Source of the DNA: an uncultured Intrasporangium sp.
Lineage (GTDB): Bacteria > Actinomycetota > Actinomycetes > Actinomycetales > Dermatophilaceae
Direction of reading: 5' to 3'
NCBI GenBank assembly: GCA_937873285.1
Contig: CALMNV010000171.1
Location: 1 to 7,933 of the forward strand
Length of the DNA stretch: 7,933 nt
The notes below the pieces were generated by a model, which saw only the letters and a program-made list of their open reading frames with translations, had not been told where the DNA came from and ran no database searches. This document shows positions 1 to 6,345 of the stretch, piece by piece. Within the stretch, counting starts at the first letter, position 1, and each line of letters opens with the position of its first letter. The translations under genes and the position numbers were made by a program.

Positions 1-680
1 GCCACCTCATGGTCGTCCTTGTCGACGAGCGCCCGGAGGAGGTCACCGACATGGAGCGCTCGGTCAAGGGCGAGGTCATCGCCTCGACCTTCGACCGGCC
101 GGCCGAGGACCACACGACCGTGGCGGAGCTGTCGATCGAGCGGGCCAAGCGGCTCGTCGAGCTCGGGCACGACGTCGTGGTGCTGCTCGACTCGATCACG
201 AAGCTCGGGCGCGCCTACAACCTCGCGGCCCCGGCGTCGGGGCGCATCCTCTCCGGCGGGGTCGACTCGGCCGCGCTCTACCCGCCGAAGAAGTTCTTCG
301 GCGCTGCCCGCAACATCGAGAACGGCGGGTCGCTGACCATCATCGCCACGGCGCTCGTCGAGACCGGGTCCAAGATGGACGAGGTGATCTTCGAGGAGTT
401 CAAGGGCACCGGCAACATGGAGCTGCGCCTGTCCCGCGAGCTGGCCAACCGCCGGATCTTTCCTGCGGTCGACATCAACAGCTCGGGCACGCGCCGGGAG
501 GAGATCCTCCTTGCGGCCGACGAGCTGAAGATCATGTGGAAGCTGCGTCGGGTGCTGGCCGCACTCGACCCGCAGCAGGCTGTCGAGCTGCTCCTCGACC
601 GGCTCAAGCGGACCCGGTCCAACTTCGAGTTCCTCACCCAGGTCCAGCAGACGAGCTCCGTTCGCCTCGACGACGAGTGA
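1..680 (+). CDS. rho: Transcription termination factor Rho, C-terminal part (5' end outside window)
   Basis: Rho is the hexameric RNA-dependent ATPase/translocase that ends transcription of untranslated RNA. About 225 C-terminal residues are present, read in frame from base 3; the RNA-binding N-terminus and Walker A lie upstream of the window. Visible family signatures are the [10 protein letters not shown] segment (bases 24-53), the Walker B strand LLDSIT ending in the catalytic-site Asp (about 183-200), the GGVDSAAL and KKFFGAARN segments (about 258-315), the Q-loop region [10 protein letters not shown]...GSKMDE (about 330-383), and the R-loop [12 protein letters not shown] (about 400-440). 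The arginine-rich SGTRREE stretch follows. The protein ends at TGA 678-680 in a short acidic tail. The match to the E. coli Rho C-terminus is continuous with no frameshift, so the gene looks intact here. The Met at base 9 is internal, not a start. Confidence 0.97.
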   Translation, partial: HLMVVLVDERPEEVTDMERSVKGEVIASTFDRPAEDHTTVAELSIERAKRLVELGHDVVVLLDSITKLGRAYNLAAPASGRILSGGVDSAALYPPKKFFGAARNIENGGSLTIIATALVETGSKMDEVIFEEFKGTGNMELRLSRELANRRIFPAVDINSSGTRREEILLAADELKIMWKLRRVLAALDPQQAVELLLDRLKRTRSNFEFLTQVQQTSSVRLDDE

Positions 681-715
681 CCTGGTCAGCCGGCCGCGAT
701 CGGCTGGCTGCCAGC

Positions 716-759
716 GCACACGGCGGGGCGGTGCCGGGCGGCGCCGCCCCGCTGTGTGC
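716..759 (+). terminator. Strong stem-loop after rho, probable intrinsic-type terminator
   Basis: Arms 716-731 and 744-759 pair over 16 positions with a single G-U wobble. The loop can continue pairing (732-735 with 740-743, one further wobble) to leave a four-base GGGC loop, so up to 20 pairs form. It begins 35 bases after the rho stop. There is no T-tract after it, only CGCCACCTGTGTCC; actinobacterial terminators commonly lack one. It separates rho from the response-regulator operon. Confidence 0.75.
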
Positions 760-810
760 CGCCACCTGTGTCCTTCGTCACACGCCCTTCGGCCCCGAGC
801 CAGAACCGGA

Positions 811-845
811 CCGACTAGTGCGGATTGTCCGATATCTTCGGACCA
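811..845 (+). promoter_or_regulatory. Candidate promoter with overlapping inverted repeat for the four-gene operon
   Basis: The sequence shows an inverted repeat GTCCGA (827-832) / TCGGAC (838-843) with a five-base spacer. A TANNNT-type -10 candidate, TATCTT (833-838), lies across the spacer. A weak -35 candidate CCGACT (811-816) is 16 bases upstream. A start site near 845 would leave about 25 bases before the GTG at 871, including the ribosome site AAGGAG (858-863). A dyad on top of a -10 is a common operator arrangement, but no regulator is identified, and the promoter call rests on short matches only. Confidence 0.35.
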
Positions 846-870
846 CCACTTTGTCGCAAGGAGACGCCGC

Positions 871-1254
871 GTGAGCACCACCGATCTCCCTCGGGTCCTC
901 ATTGCCGAGGACGATGCGGACATCCGCGACCTCGTCACGTTCAAGCTCACCCAGGCCGGCTATGTCATCGAGGCGTTCCCCGACGGCGCCAGCGCGTGGG
1001 AGGCCTTCCAGTCGAACCCGCCGCACCTCGCGGTGCTCGACATCATGATGCCGGGCCTGTCCGGCCTCGACGTGCTGCGGCGGATCAGGCAGAGCCAGCA
1101 CTCCTCGGTGCCGGTCCTGCTGCTCAGCGCCAAGTCCCGGGACAGCGACGTCGACACCGGCTTCGCCGTCGGGGCGGACGACTACGTCGTCAAGCCCTTC
1201 AGCGCCCGCGAGCTGCTGCACCGGGTGAACGGCATGCTGGCCCGGTCACGGTGA
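871..1254 (+). CDS. Receiver-only response regulator (CheY/Spo0F-like, no output domain)
   Basis: A 127-residue protein consisting of a single REC domain. Conserved sites are visible: the acidic pocket E13-D14-D15 (IAEDD), the phospho-acceptor D57 in VLDIMMPG, the switch Ser S86 (LLLSAK), the aromatic switch Y105 and the invariant K108 (VVKPF). The protein ends at residue 127, just after the last receiver helix, so there is no DNA-binding or enzymatic output domain; signalling must go through protein contact or phosphorelay. GTG 871 is chosen because AAGGAG sits seven bases upstream and the product starts right before the first beta strand. An in-frame upstream start at 754 would add about 39 residues encoded across the rho hairpin and has no support. 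The stop overlaps the start of the next gene (GTGA at 1251-1254). The likely partner is the histidine kinase at the end of the same operon. Confidence 0.93.
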   Translation: MSTTDLPRVLIAEDDADIRDLVTFKLTQAGYVIEAFPDGASAWEAFQSNPPHLAVLDIMMPGLSGLDVLRRIRQSQHSSVPVLLLSAKSRDSDVDTGFAVGADDYVVKPFSARELLHRVNGMLARSR

Positions 1255-2321
1255 CTGTGGCGCCCGTGCTGGAGGGCGAGACCGTAGCGCTGCTCACCGC
1301 GGGCGTGCTGGGCGCGTGCGCGCTGCTCGTCGGAGCCGTCCTTCTCGTCAAGCTGCGTCGCACCGTCACCACCCGGCGTGAGGTCGCACTGCTCGCGGGC
1401 CTGCGTCCGACCCTCATCGAGGTGTCCGCCGACGAGGACGAGTCCGGCGAGGGCCGGGCGGCGCTGGGCAGCGTCACCGGCGCCGCCGGCCGGGCTCTCG
1501 ACCGCCGCATCGTCACGATGCTGACCAAGATCCGCGGCCGCCCCGCCGAGCTGCTCGTCGAGGTGCTCCACGAGCACGGCGCGGTGAAGGCCGCGCGGAC
1601 CGACCTCGTGGCGCGCTCGCCGGTGCGCCGGGCCCGCGCCGCCCAGGTGCTGGGCCTGACCCGCGACCCCGAGGCGGTGCCGGCGCTCGTGGCGGCGCTG
1701 CAGGACCCGGCCGGCGAGGTCCGCACCTCGGCGGCATACGCCTTGGGTCTCGTCGGCGATCCGGCCGGCGCCGCGCCGCTGCTGGCCGCCCTCGGCCGGC
1801 CCGAGCACGGGGTGCCGGCGAGCACCGCCAGCGACGCCCTGCAGGCGATGGGCCTGGGCATCTCCGGCGCGCTGCTCGAGGCCCTCCGCGCGGCCGACCC
1901 GCGCCCGCGCACCGTCGCGGCGCATGTCAGCGGCTGCGGCAGCTTCGTGCGGTCGGTCCCGGCGATGCGCGAGCTGCTCGACTCCGATCCCGACCTCGTC
2001 GTGCGTGAGACGTGTGCCGTCGCGCTGGGGCGCACCGGCGGGCGTGAGGACGTCGAGGTCCTCGCGCGGCACCTGGCTTCGTCGGAGCCGCCGTCGCTGC
2101 GGCGCACCTGCGTCCTGGCGCTGCGCGAGCTCGGGGACCCGGCCGCGGCGCCCGCCCTCGCGAGCCTGCTCGCGGACGACGATCCCCGGCTGGCCGAGTA
2201 TGCGGCCGCGGCGCTGCTCGAGCTCGGACCGGCGGGACGCGCGACGCTGGCTGGCCACTGCGGCCCGGCGGTCGAGTCCGCCCGGCTCGTCGCCATGCTG
2301 CGCCAGGGGGTGCTGGTGTGA
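1251..2321 (+). CDS. Membrane-anchored HEAT-repeat protein
   Basis: A 356-residue protein. Residues about 12-33 are a hydrophobic N-terminal membrane helix followed by basic residues (KLRR), suggesting a cytoplasmic C-terminal part. A polar linker with an acidic patch (about 60-70, DEDESGE) leads into an alpha-helical array from about residue 120 to 345. I count about seven HEAT/PBS-lyase-like units of about 30 residues; clear ones start near SPVRRARAAQVLG, DPAGEVRTSAAYALG, SDPDLVVRETCAVALG and PPSLRRTCVLALRELG. HEAT arrays usually bind proteins, so a scaffold or adaptor role is inferred; no catalytic motif is visible. The start GTG 1251 overlaps the upstream stop as GTGA and has no good ribosome site of its own, implying translational coupling; GTG 1257 is an alternative. 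Its stop overlaps the glycosyltransferase start. Exact repeat number and function are uncertain. Confidence 0.85.
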   Translation: MTVAPVLEGETVALLTAGVLGACALLVGAVLLVKLRRTVTTRREVALLAGLRPTLIEVSADEDESGEGRAALGSVTGAAGRALDRRIVTMLTKIRGRPAELLVEVLHEHGAVKAARTDLVARSPVRRARAAQVLGLTRDPEAVPALVAALQDPAGEVRTSAAYALGLVGDPAGAAPLLAALGRPEHGVPASTASDALQAMGLGISGALLEALRAADPRPRTVAAHVSGCGSFVRSVPAMRELLDSDPDLVVRETCAVALGRTGGREDVEVLARHLASSEPPSLRRTCVLALRELGDPAAAPALASLLADDDPRLAEYAAAALLELGPAGRATLAGHCGPAVESARLVAMLRQGVLV

Positions 2322-2335
2322 CCGCGCCCAGCACC
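2309..2335 (+). promoter_or_regulatory. Stem-loop presenting the glycosyltransferase start codon
   Basis: GGTGCTGG (2309-2316) is the exact reverse complement of CCAGCACC (2328-2335). The 11-base loop (2317-2327) contains both the GTG start of the glycosyltransferase (2318-2320) and the TGA stop of the HEAT gene (2319-2321). The G-rich candidate ribosome site AGGGGG (2305-2310) runs into the left arm. A hairpin here could tie glycosyltransferase translation to ribosomes finishing the HEAT gene. This is inferred from pairing only. Confidence 0.35.
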
Positions 2336-3775
2336 GACGAGGTGGTGCCGGTCGTGCGGGACGGCGTCGCCACGGTGATGCAGCTGTCCGCCCCGCCGAT
2401 CCTCTCCTACTTCGTGCTCATCAACGCCGCGCTCCTCGTGCTCATCATCCTCGCCTACGTCGAGTTCCGCGCGCAGCAGCGGCGACGCGCGGCAGCGGTC
2501 GCGTGGGAGGGCGGTTCACTGGCCCCGGGCGTCTCGATGATCGTGCCGGCCTACAACGAGGAGGTGGGGATCGTCACGGCGGTCGTGTCGCTGCTGTCCT
2601 TGCGCTATCCCCGGCACGAGGTCGTGGTCGTCGACGACGGCAGCGCCGATGAGACCTTCGTGAGGCTGGAGCGAGCGTTCGGGCTCGTCGAGATCCCCCG
2701 CCGCCTGCCCGCGGACATCCCGACCCGGGGCCGGGTGCGCAGCGTCCACATCCCCCGCGACGGCCGCACCCCGCTCGTCGTGGTGCGCAAGGAGAACTCG
2801 GGCCGCTCCGACGCCATCAACGTCGGCATCAACGCCGCGAGCGAGCCGCTGGTGGCCATGGTCGACGCCGACTCCATCCTCGAGCCCGATGCTCTGCTCC
2901 ACGTCACCCGACCCTTCGCCGACGACCCGACGCGGATGGTGGCCACGGGGGGCGCCATCCGGCCGGTCAACGGCAGCAAGGTCGCGTCCGGCCGGATCGT
3001 GCGGGTGGAGATGCCGCGCACCTGGCTGCCGCGCATCCAGGTCGTCGAATACCTGCGCGCCTTCCTCCTCGGGCGGACCGGCTGGTCGCGGCTGCACTCG
3101 CTCATCCTGATCAGCGGCGCGTTCGGGCTGTTCCGGCGCGACGTCGTCGTCGAGGTGGGCGGCCTCGACCCGGACAGCATCGGGGAGGACTTCGAGCTCG
3201 TGCTGCGGATCCACCGACGCCTGCTCGACGAGCGCCGGGACTACCGGGTGGAGTTCGTGCCCGAGCCGGTGTTGTGGACCGAGGTGCCCTCCACGTTCCG
3301 GGTGCTGCGCAACCAGCGCCGGCGGTGGCACCGCGGACTGTGGGAGACGCTCTGGGCCTACCGCGGCATGCTGTTCCGGCGCCGCTACGGCCGCGTCGGG
3401 TGGCTTGCGCTGCCGTACTACTGGGTCTTCGAGCTGTGCGCGCCGCTGCTCGAGCTGTTCGGCCTCCTCGTCGTGCCGCTGGGGCTCGCGCTGGGACTCG
3501 TCGACGTGGCGTATGCCGCCCTCTTCCTCCTGCTCGCCTACGCCCTCGCCATCCTCGTCACCCTCGCCGCGATGCTCGTCGACGAGTGGGCCTTCCACCG
3601 CAACGAGCGGTGGCGAGCCGTCGCCATCACCATCGCTGCGGCCATCCTGGAGAACGTCGGCTACCGCCAGCTCACCGTCTGGTGGCGGCTCGAGGGCTGG
3701 TGGGCCAGCCTGCGCAGGCGACAGCAGGTCTGGGGCGTGATGACCCGCACCGGCTTCGACGAGGAGGCCGCGTGA
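2318..3775 (+). CDS. Family 2 glycosyltransferase, membrane-embedded processive type (PgaC/NodC/HasA-like)
   Basis: A 485-residue protein likely to polymerise a sugar from a nucleotide-sugar donor at the cytoplasmic membrane. An N-terminal membrane helix (about 28-48) precedes a GT-A domain. Its motifs are PAYNEE (77-82), the nucleotide-binding DDGS (106-109), the metal-binding D183-A-D185, the catalytic-base region GED (289-291) and Q333-RRR-W337, the QxxRW signature of processive enzymes. Hydrophobic segments at about 363-394 and 397-421 and a weaker one near 432-445 follow, as in synthases that also translocate their product. In the acceptor-side motif usually written NxGKxxALN, this protein has N160-SGRSDAIN168, with Arg in place of Lys. 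The GTG start overlaps the HEAT stop (GTGA). No PilZ or other c-di-GMP domain is visible. The polymer made (PNAG-, hyaluronan- or cellulose-like) cannot be told from sequence. A non-processive glycosyltransferase remains possible. Confidence 0.9.
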   Translation: MTAPSTDEVVPVVRDGVATVMQLSAPPILSYFVLINAALLVLIILAYVEFRAQQRRRAAAVAWEGGSLAPGVSMIVPAYNEEVGIVTAVVSLLSLRYPRHEVVVVDDGSADETFVRLERAFGLVEIPRRLPADIPTRGRVRSVHIPRDGRTPLVVVRKENSGRSDAINVGINAASEPLVAMVDADSILEPDALLHVTRPFADDPTRMVATGGAIRPVNGSKVASGRIVRVEMPRTWLPRIQVVEYLRAFLLGRTGWSRLHSLILISGAFGLFRRDVVVEVGGLDPDSIGEDFELVLRIHRRLLDERRDYRVEFVPEPVLWTEVPSTFRVLRNQRRRWHRGLWETLWAYRGMLFRRRYGRVGWLALPYYWVFELCAPLLELFGLLVVPLGLALGLVDVAYAALFLLLAYALAILVTLAAMLVDEWAFHRNERWRAVAITIAAAILENVGYRQLTVWWRLEGWWASLRRRQQVWGVMTRTGFDEEAA

Positions 3776-5925
3776 TGTGTCGGGGCAGGGCACTGGCAGA
3801 CGGGTCCGTCGTCCGCCGGGTCCAGGTGACCGCGTTGCTCACCCTCGCCCTCCTCGGCGTGGCGGGCACCTCCACGATGCTGGCCGGGCGCGTCGAGAAC
3901 GACCTGGACGCAGCGCTGTCCCTGGCCGTGATTCCGGCACTGGACGCCAACAGCCGCGCGCTGGTCGCGATGACAGCCCTGGACAAGGAGTGGGAGTACG
4001 GCCAGACCGAGCTCGTGCCGGGCCGGATAGTCGCTGCGACGGGTCGAGCAACGGTGCGAAAGGAGCTGACCAGGCTGCAGGAGCTGCTGCGCAGCCCCAC
4101 GGTTGCCGCCTCGGACCATGCCGTGCTCGACCCGATCGCATCGAGTGGTCGCGCGGCGGCGGCGAGGTGGTTCACGGCGATCGACGTGGCCGACGCGACG
4201 CCCTCCGACACAGCCGCCGGACAAAAGGCCGCCACGGCCGCCCGTCGCGCCTTCGCCGACTTCGTCGAGGCCAACGGCTGGTTGCAGACCGACCTCAGGG
4301 CAGTCCGTGACCGGCTGGCCGGGCAGGCGACGCGCACCGAGCGCCGGCGGGAGGCCATCGCGGTGTGGGTGATGCTGATCTCCGGCCTCGTGGTGGGGGG
4401 CGGGGCCCTCAGCGTGAGCCGTTCGCTCGGGGGGCCGCTTGACCGGCTGAGGGCTGTCGTCCGCCGCCAACGGGAAGGCGATGTCACGGCGATGGCCGAC
4501 GCCAACCGCGGTCCTCTCGAGCTGCGCGAGCTGGCCCGCGACGTCAACGACCTCACCCGTGCCAACAGCCGGCTGCACGACGAGCAGTCCGAGGTGCTGC
4601 GCCTGCACCAGCTCGTCCTCGAGGTGGCGGCCGACCTGGGGCGCTGCACCGACGTCACCAGCGCGCTGGAGCTCGTGTGCACGCGGCTGGGCACCGGGCT
4701 CGGTGCGGACCGCGTGCTTTACTACTCCGTCGCGAACGCCTCGTCCGGGGTGCAGGACCGGGCCGACTGGCAGCGCGAGCCGCTGCCGCCGCTGCCGCCG
4801 CTTCCCCGGTCCGTGACCCGCAGGATCCGACCGCTCAACCGCGCCCTGCGCAGCGGCGGGGGCTATCTCGCCGTCGAGGACCTGCTCGCCGAGCCGGCGG
4901 CGAGCGACCCCAGGGCCGTGGCGCTCCACCGGGCGACGGCCGGCTGGTCGGTCCTGCTGCTGCCGGTCGGCTCGGGCGCCCGCGCCCTCGGCGTGCTCGC
5001 CGCCATCATGGTCGACCGGCCGCGGACATGGCGCCAGGCGGAGGTGCAGGCGGCTCAGCAGTTCGCCAACATCGCCGCCGAGACCGTCGCCCAGATGCGG
5101 CTCGCCGAGCTGCAGGAGGAGCAGGTCCGCCGACTCACCGAGCTCGACCGGCACAAGACCGACTTCATCGGGACGGTCAGCCACGAGCTGCGCACCCCCC
5201 TCACCTCCATCAAGGGCTACGTCGAGCTGCTCCAGGACGGCGACTTCGGGGAGCTCGACCCCGCCCAGCGCAGCGCTCTCGGCGTCGTCGGCCGCAACGC
5301 GGTGCGGCTCGCGGGACTCATCGAGGACCTGCTCGTGCTCAACAAGATCGAGTCGTCGGGCCTCAGCCTGGCGCGGCACGACGTCGCCGTCACCGACCTC
5401 GTCGGGGCGGTCGTCGACACCATCCGGCCGATGGCGGCTGCCGGGGACGTGGTCGTGCGGTGCGAGGAGATCGCCGAGGACCTGAGTGTCAACGTCGACC
5501 GGGGCCAGCTCGAGCGGGTCCTGATCAACCTCGGGTCCAACGCGGTCAAGTTCACCCCGCCCGGCGGGAGCGCGACCTTCGCAGCGACCCGGGTCGACGG
5601 TCACGTCGAGATCTCGGTCGCCGACACGGGCATCGGAATTCCGGCAGCCGACCTCTCGCGCCTCTCCGAGCGCTTCTTCCGGGCAGGCAACGCCCAGTCG
5701 GCCGCCATTCCGGGCACCGGACTCGGCCTGACCATCGTGCGCACGGTGGTCGAGGGCCACGGCGGCACCCTGAGCGTCTCCTCGGTGGAGGGCGAAGGCA
5801 CCACCATGCGGGTGCTGCTGCCACGGACCGGTGCTCAGGGGGGCACGCGACCGGCCGAGGAGATCACCGCGGGAAGCACCGTGACGGCCCCAGAGCGCAG
5901 GCGCCGGCGTGAGGCGGGAGTGTGA
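3775..5925 (+). CDS. Membrane sensor histidine kinase (helical sensor domain - HAMP - GAF - HisKA - HATPase)
   Basis: A 716-residue kinase. Layout: TM1 about 16-37; a largely helical extracytoplasmic region about 38-193, resembling four-helix or CHASE3-type sensors; TM2 about 194-216; HAMP about 214-265; a GAF domain about 278-440; a coiled linker to about 462; a HisKA domain with the phospho-acceptor H470 in SHELRTP, where HELRT also matches the ExxT phosphatase motif; and a HATPase_c domain with N589 (N box), D617 in DTGIG (G1) and GTGLGL 647-652 (G2). All key residues are present, so it should be active and possibly bifunctional. A basic, low-complexity tail follows. ATG 3775 is chosen because GGAGG (3763-3767) lies seven bases upstream; it overlaps the previous stop by one base. 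GTG 3772 is a less well spaced alternative. It is the probable partner of the receiver at 871-1254. The ligand is unknown. Confidence 0.93.
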   Translation: MCRGRALADGSVVRRVQVTALLTLALLGVAGTSTMLAGRVENDLDAALSLAVIPALDANSRALVAMTALDKEWEYGQTELVPGRIVAATGRATVRKELTRLQELLRSPTVAASDHAVLDPIASSGRAAAARWFTAIDVADATPSDTAAGQKAATAARRAFADFVEANGWLQTDLRAVRDRLAGQATRTERRREAIAVWVMLISGLVVGGGALSVSRSLGGPLDRLRAVVRRQREGDVTAMADANRGPLELRELARDVNDLTRANSRLHDEQSEVLRLHQLVLEVAADLGRCTDVTSALELVCTRLGTGLGADRVLYYSVANASSGVQDRADWQREPLPPLPPLPRSVTRRIRPLNRALRSGGGYLAVEDLLAEPAASDPRAVALHRATAGWSVLLLPVGSGARALGVLAAIMVDRPRTWRQAEVQAAQQFANIAAETVAQMRLAELQEEQVRRLTELDRHKTDFIGTVSHELRTPLTSIKGYVELLQDGDFGELDPAQRSALGVVGRNAVRLAGLIEDLLVLNKIESSGLSLARHDVAVTDLVGAVVDTIRPMAAAGDVVVRCEEIAEDLSVNVDRGQLERVLINLGSNAVKFTPPGGSATFAATRVDGHVEISVADTGIGIPAADLSRLSERFFRAGNAQSAAIPGTGLGLTIVRTVVEGHGGTLSVSSVEGEGTTMRVLLPRTGAQGGTRPAEEITAGSTVTAPERRRRREAGV
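4783..4803 (+). repeat. Short in-frame CTGCCGCCG tandem repeat (Leu-Pro-Pro)
   Basis: Two exact nine-base units (4783-4791, 4792-4800) and a degenerate third start encode PLPPLPPLP at kinase residues 336-344. It sits inside the GAF region, probably in a surface loop. Such repeats can change length by slippage in multiples of three residues without breaking the frame. Confidence 0.6.
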
Positions 5926-5930
5926 CGGCG

Positions 5931-5959
5931 GCCGGCGGGAACATCCGCACGCCGCCGGC
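5931..5959 (+). terminator. Stem-loop after the histidine kinase, probable operon terminator
   Basis: GCCGGCGG (5931-5938) pairs perfectly with CCGCCGGC (5952-5959) around a 13-base loop, starting five bases after the kinase stop. An overlapping register (5926-5932 with 5951-5957) is also possible. A short GGTTTGAGG follows, with only three T. Position and all-GC stem favour a terminator. Confidence 0.6.
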
Positions 5960-5965
5960 GGTTTG

Positions 5966-6083
5966 AGGCAGGGTGCGCCACTCTGGCACACTTGACCCTC
6001 GGACCGGTTCACGGTGAGCACGCTCGCGACGACGAAGCCTGCGACGACGCCGACCCGGCCACCCACCTCGAGGAGAACCGCCT
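5966..6083 (+). promoter_or_regulatory. rpmE upstream region: candidate promoter and possible L31 leader
   Basis: This interval should hold the rpmE promoter and 5' leader. TTGACC (5992-5997) resembles a -35 box, but no convincing TANNNT lies at the right distance. Other elements seen are a nine-base direct repeat GCGACGACG (6026-6034 and 6041-6049), a palindrome CCTCGAGG (6066-6073) that covers part of the ribosome site GAGGAGA (6070-6076), and two short pairings that could mask or release that site: CGGTT (6005-6009) with AACCG (6076-6080), and CCTCG (5997-6001) with CGAGG (6069-6073). Autoregulatory L31 leaders have been described in Actinobacteria. Whether this is one cannot be settled by eye. 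Confidence 0.35.
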
Positions 6084-6299
6084 GTGAAGAAGGACCTGCA
6101 CCCCGACTACGTGGAGACCGCGGTGACCTGCACCTGCGGCAACTCGTTCACCACCCGCAGCACTGCGAAGTCCGGCGCCATCTCGGCCGACGTCTGCTCG
6201 CAGTGCCACCCGTTCTACACGGGCAAGCAGAAGATTCTCGACACCGGTGGGCGGGTCGCCCGCTTCGAGGCGCGCTACGGCCGGAAGGCCGCGAAGTAG
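6084..6299 (+). CDS. rpmE: 50S ribosomal protein L31, zinc-binding (Cys-containing) type
   Basis: A 71-residue large-subunit protein that bridges to the small subunit. The start MKKDLHPDY and the core [16 protein letters not shown] are characteristic of L31. Four cysteines, C16-x-C18 and C38-xx-C41, form the zinc ribbon, so this is the Cys-plus paralogue rather than the zinc-independent one that is usually induced under zinc limitation. The length is normal. GTG 6084 has GAGGAGA (6070-6076) seven bases upstream. It follows the kinase operon terminator and precedes prfA, the normal actinobacterial order. It is preceded by its own putative leader and followed by a strong stem-loop. Confidence 0.97.
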   Translation: MKKDLHPDYVETAVTCTCGNSFTTRSTAKSGAISADVCSQCHPFYTGKQKILDTGGRVARFEARYGRKAAK

Positions 6300-6308
6300 C
6301 TCTCCGGC

Positions 6309-6345
6309 ACGCCGGCCCAGCGACGAGCAGTCGCAGGGCCGGCGT
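6309..6345 (+). terminator. Stem-loop between rpmE and prfA (terminator or attenuator)
   Basis: ACGCCGGCCC (6309-6318) pairs exactly with GGGCCGGCGT (6336-6345). After one A-A mismatch, GCGAC (6320-6324) pairs with GTCGC (6330-6334) around the loop GAGCA. This gives 15 pairs starting ten bases after the rpmE stop. There is no T-tract (TCGCGTTCCC follows). Because prfA has no obvious promoter in the 50 bases after it, partial read-through is plausible, letting L31 be made in excess over release factor. Confidence 0.7.

Noticed and set aside
754..870. N-terminal extension of the response regulator starting at 754
   Set aside because: The extension would be encoded within the rho terminator hairpin, is not receiver-like, and a well-placed ribosome site supports GTG 871.
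1245..1255. GTCAC-G-GTGAC dyad at the receiver/HEAT junction
   Set aside because: A one-base spacer cannot form an RNA hairpin, and a five-base dyad is expected by chance; coupling by overlap explains the junction.
1182..2296. Two long - strand open frames opposite the HEAT gene
   Set aside because: High-GC coding sequence often leaves antisense frames open; their products are low-complexity and no ribosome site or motif supports them.
3274..3774. Kinase start far upstream inside the glycosyltransferase gene
   Set aside because: The frame is open there but the translation is Arg/Ala low-complexity; the first membrane helix and the GGAGG site place the start at 3775.
3661..6066. 801-codon open frame on the - strand opposite the kinase
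   Set aside because: It is a compositional shadow: the + strand reads as a complete histidine kinase with all motifs, whereas the - strand product is Arg/Gly/Ala-rich without a recognisable domain and runs across the terminator.
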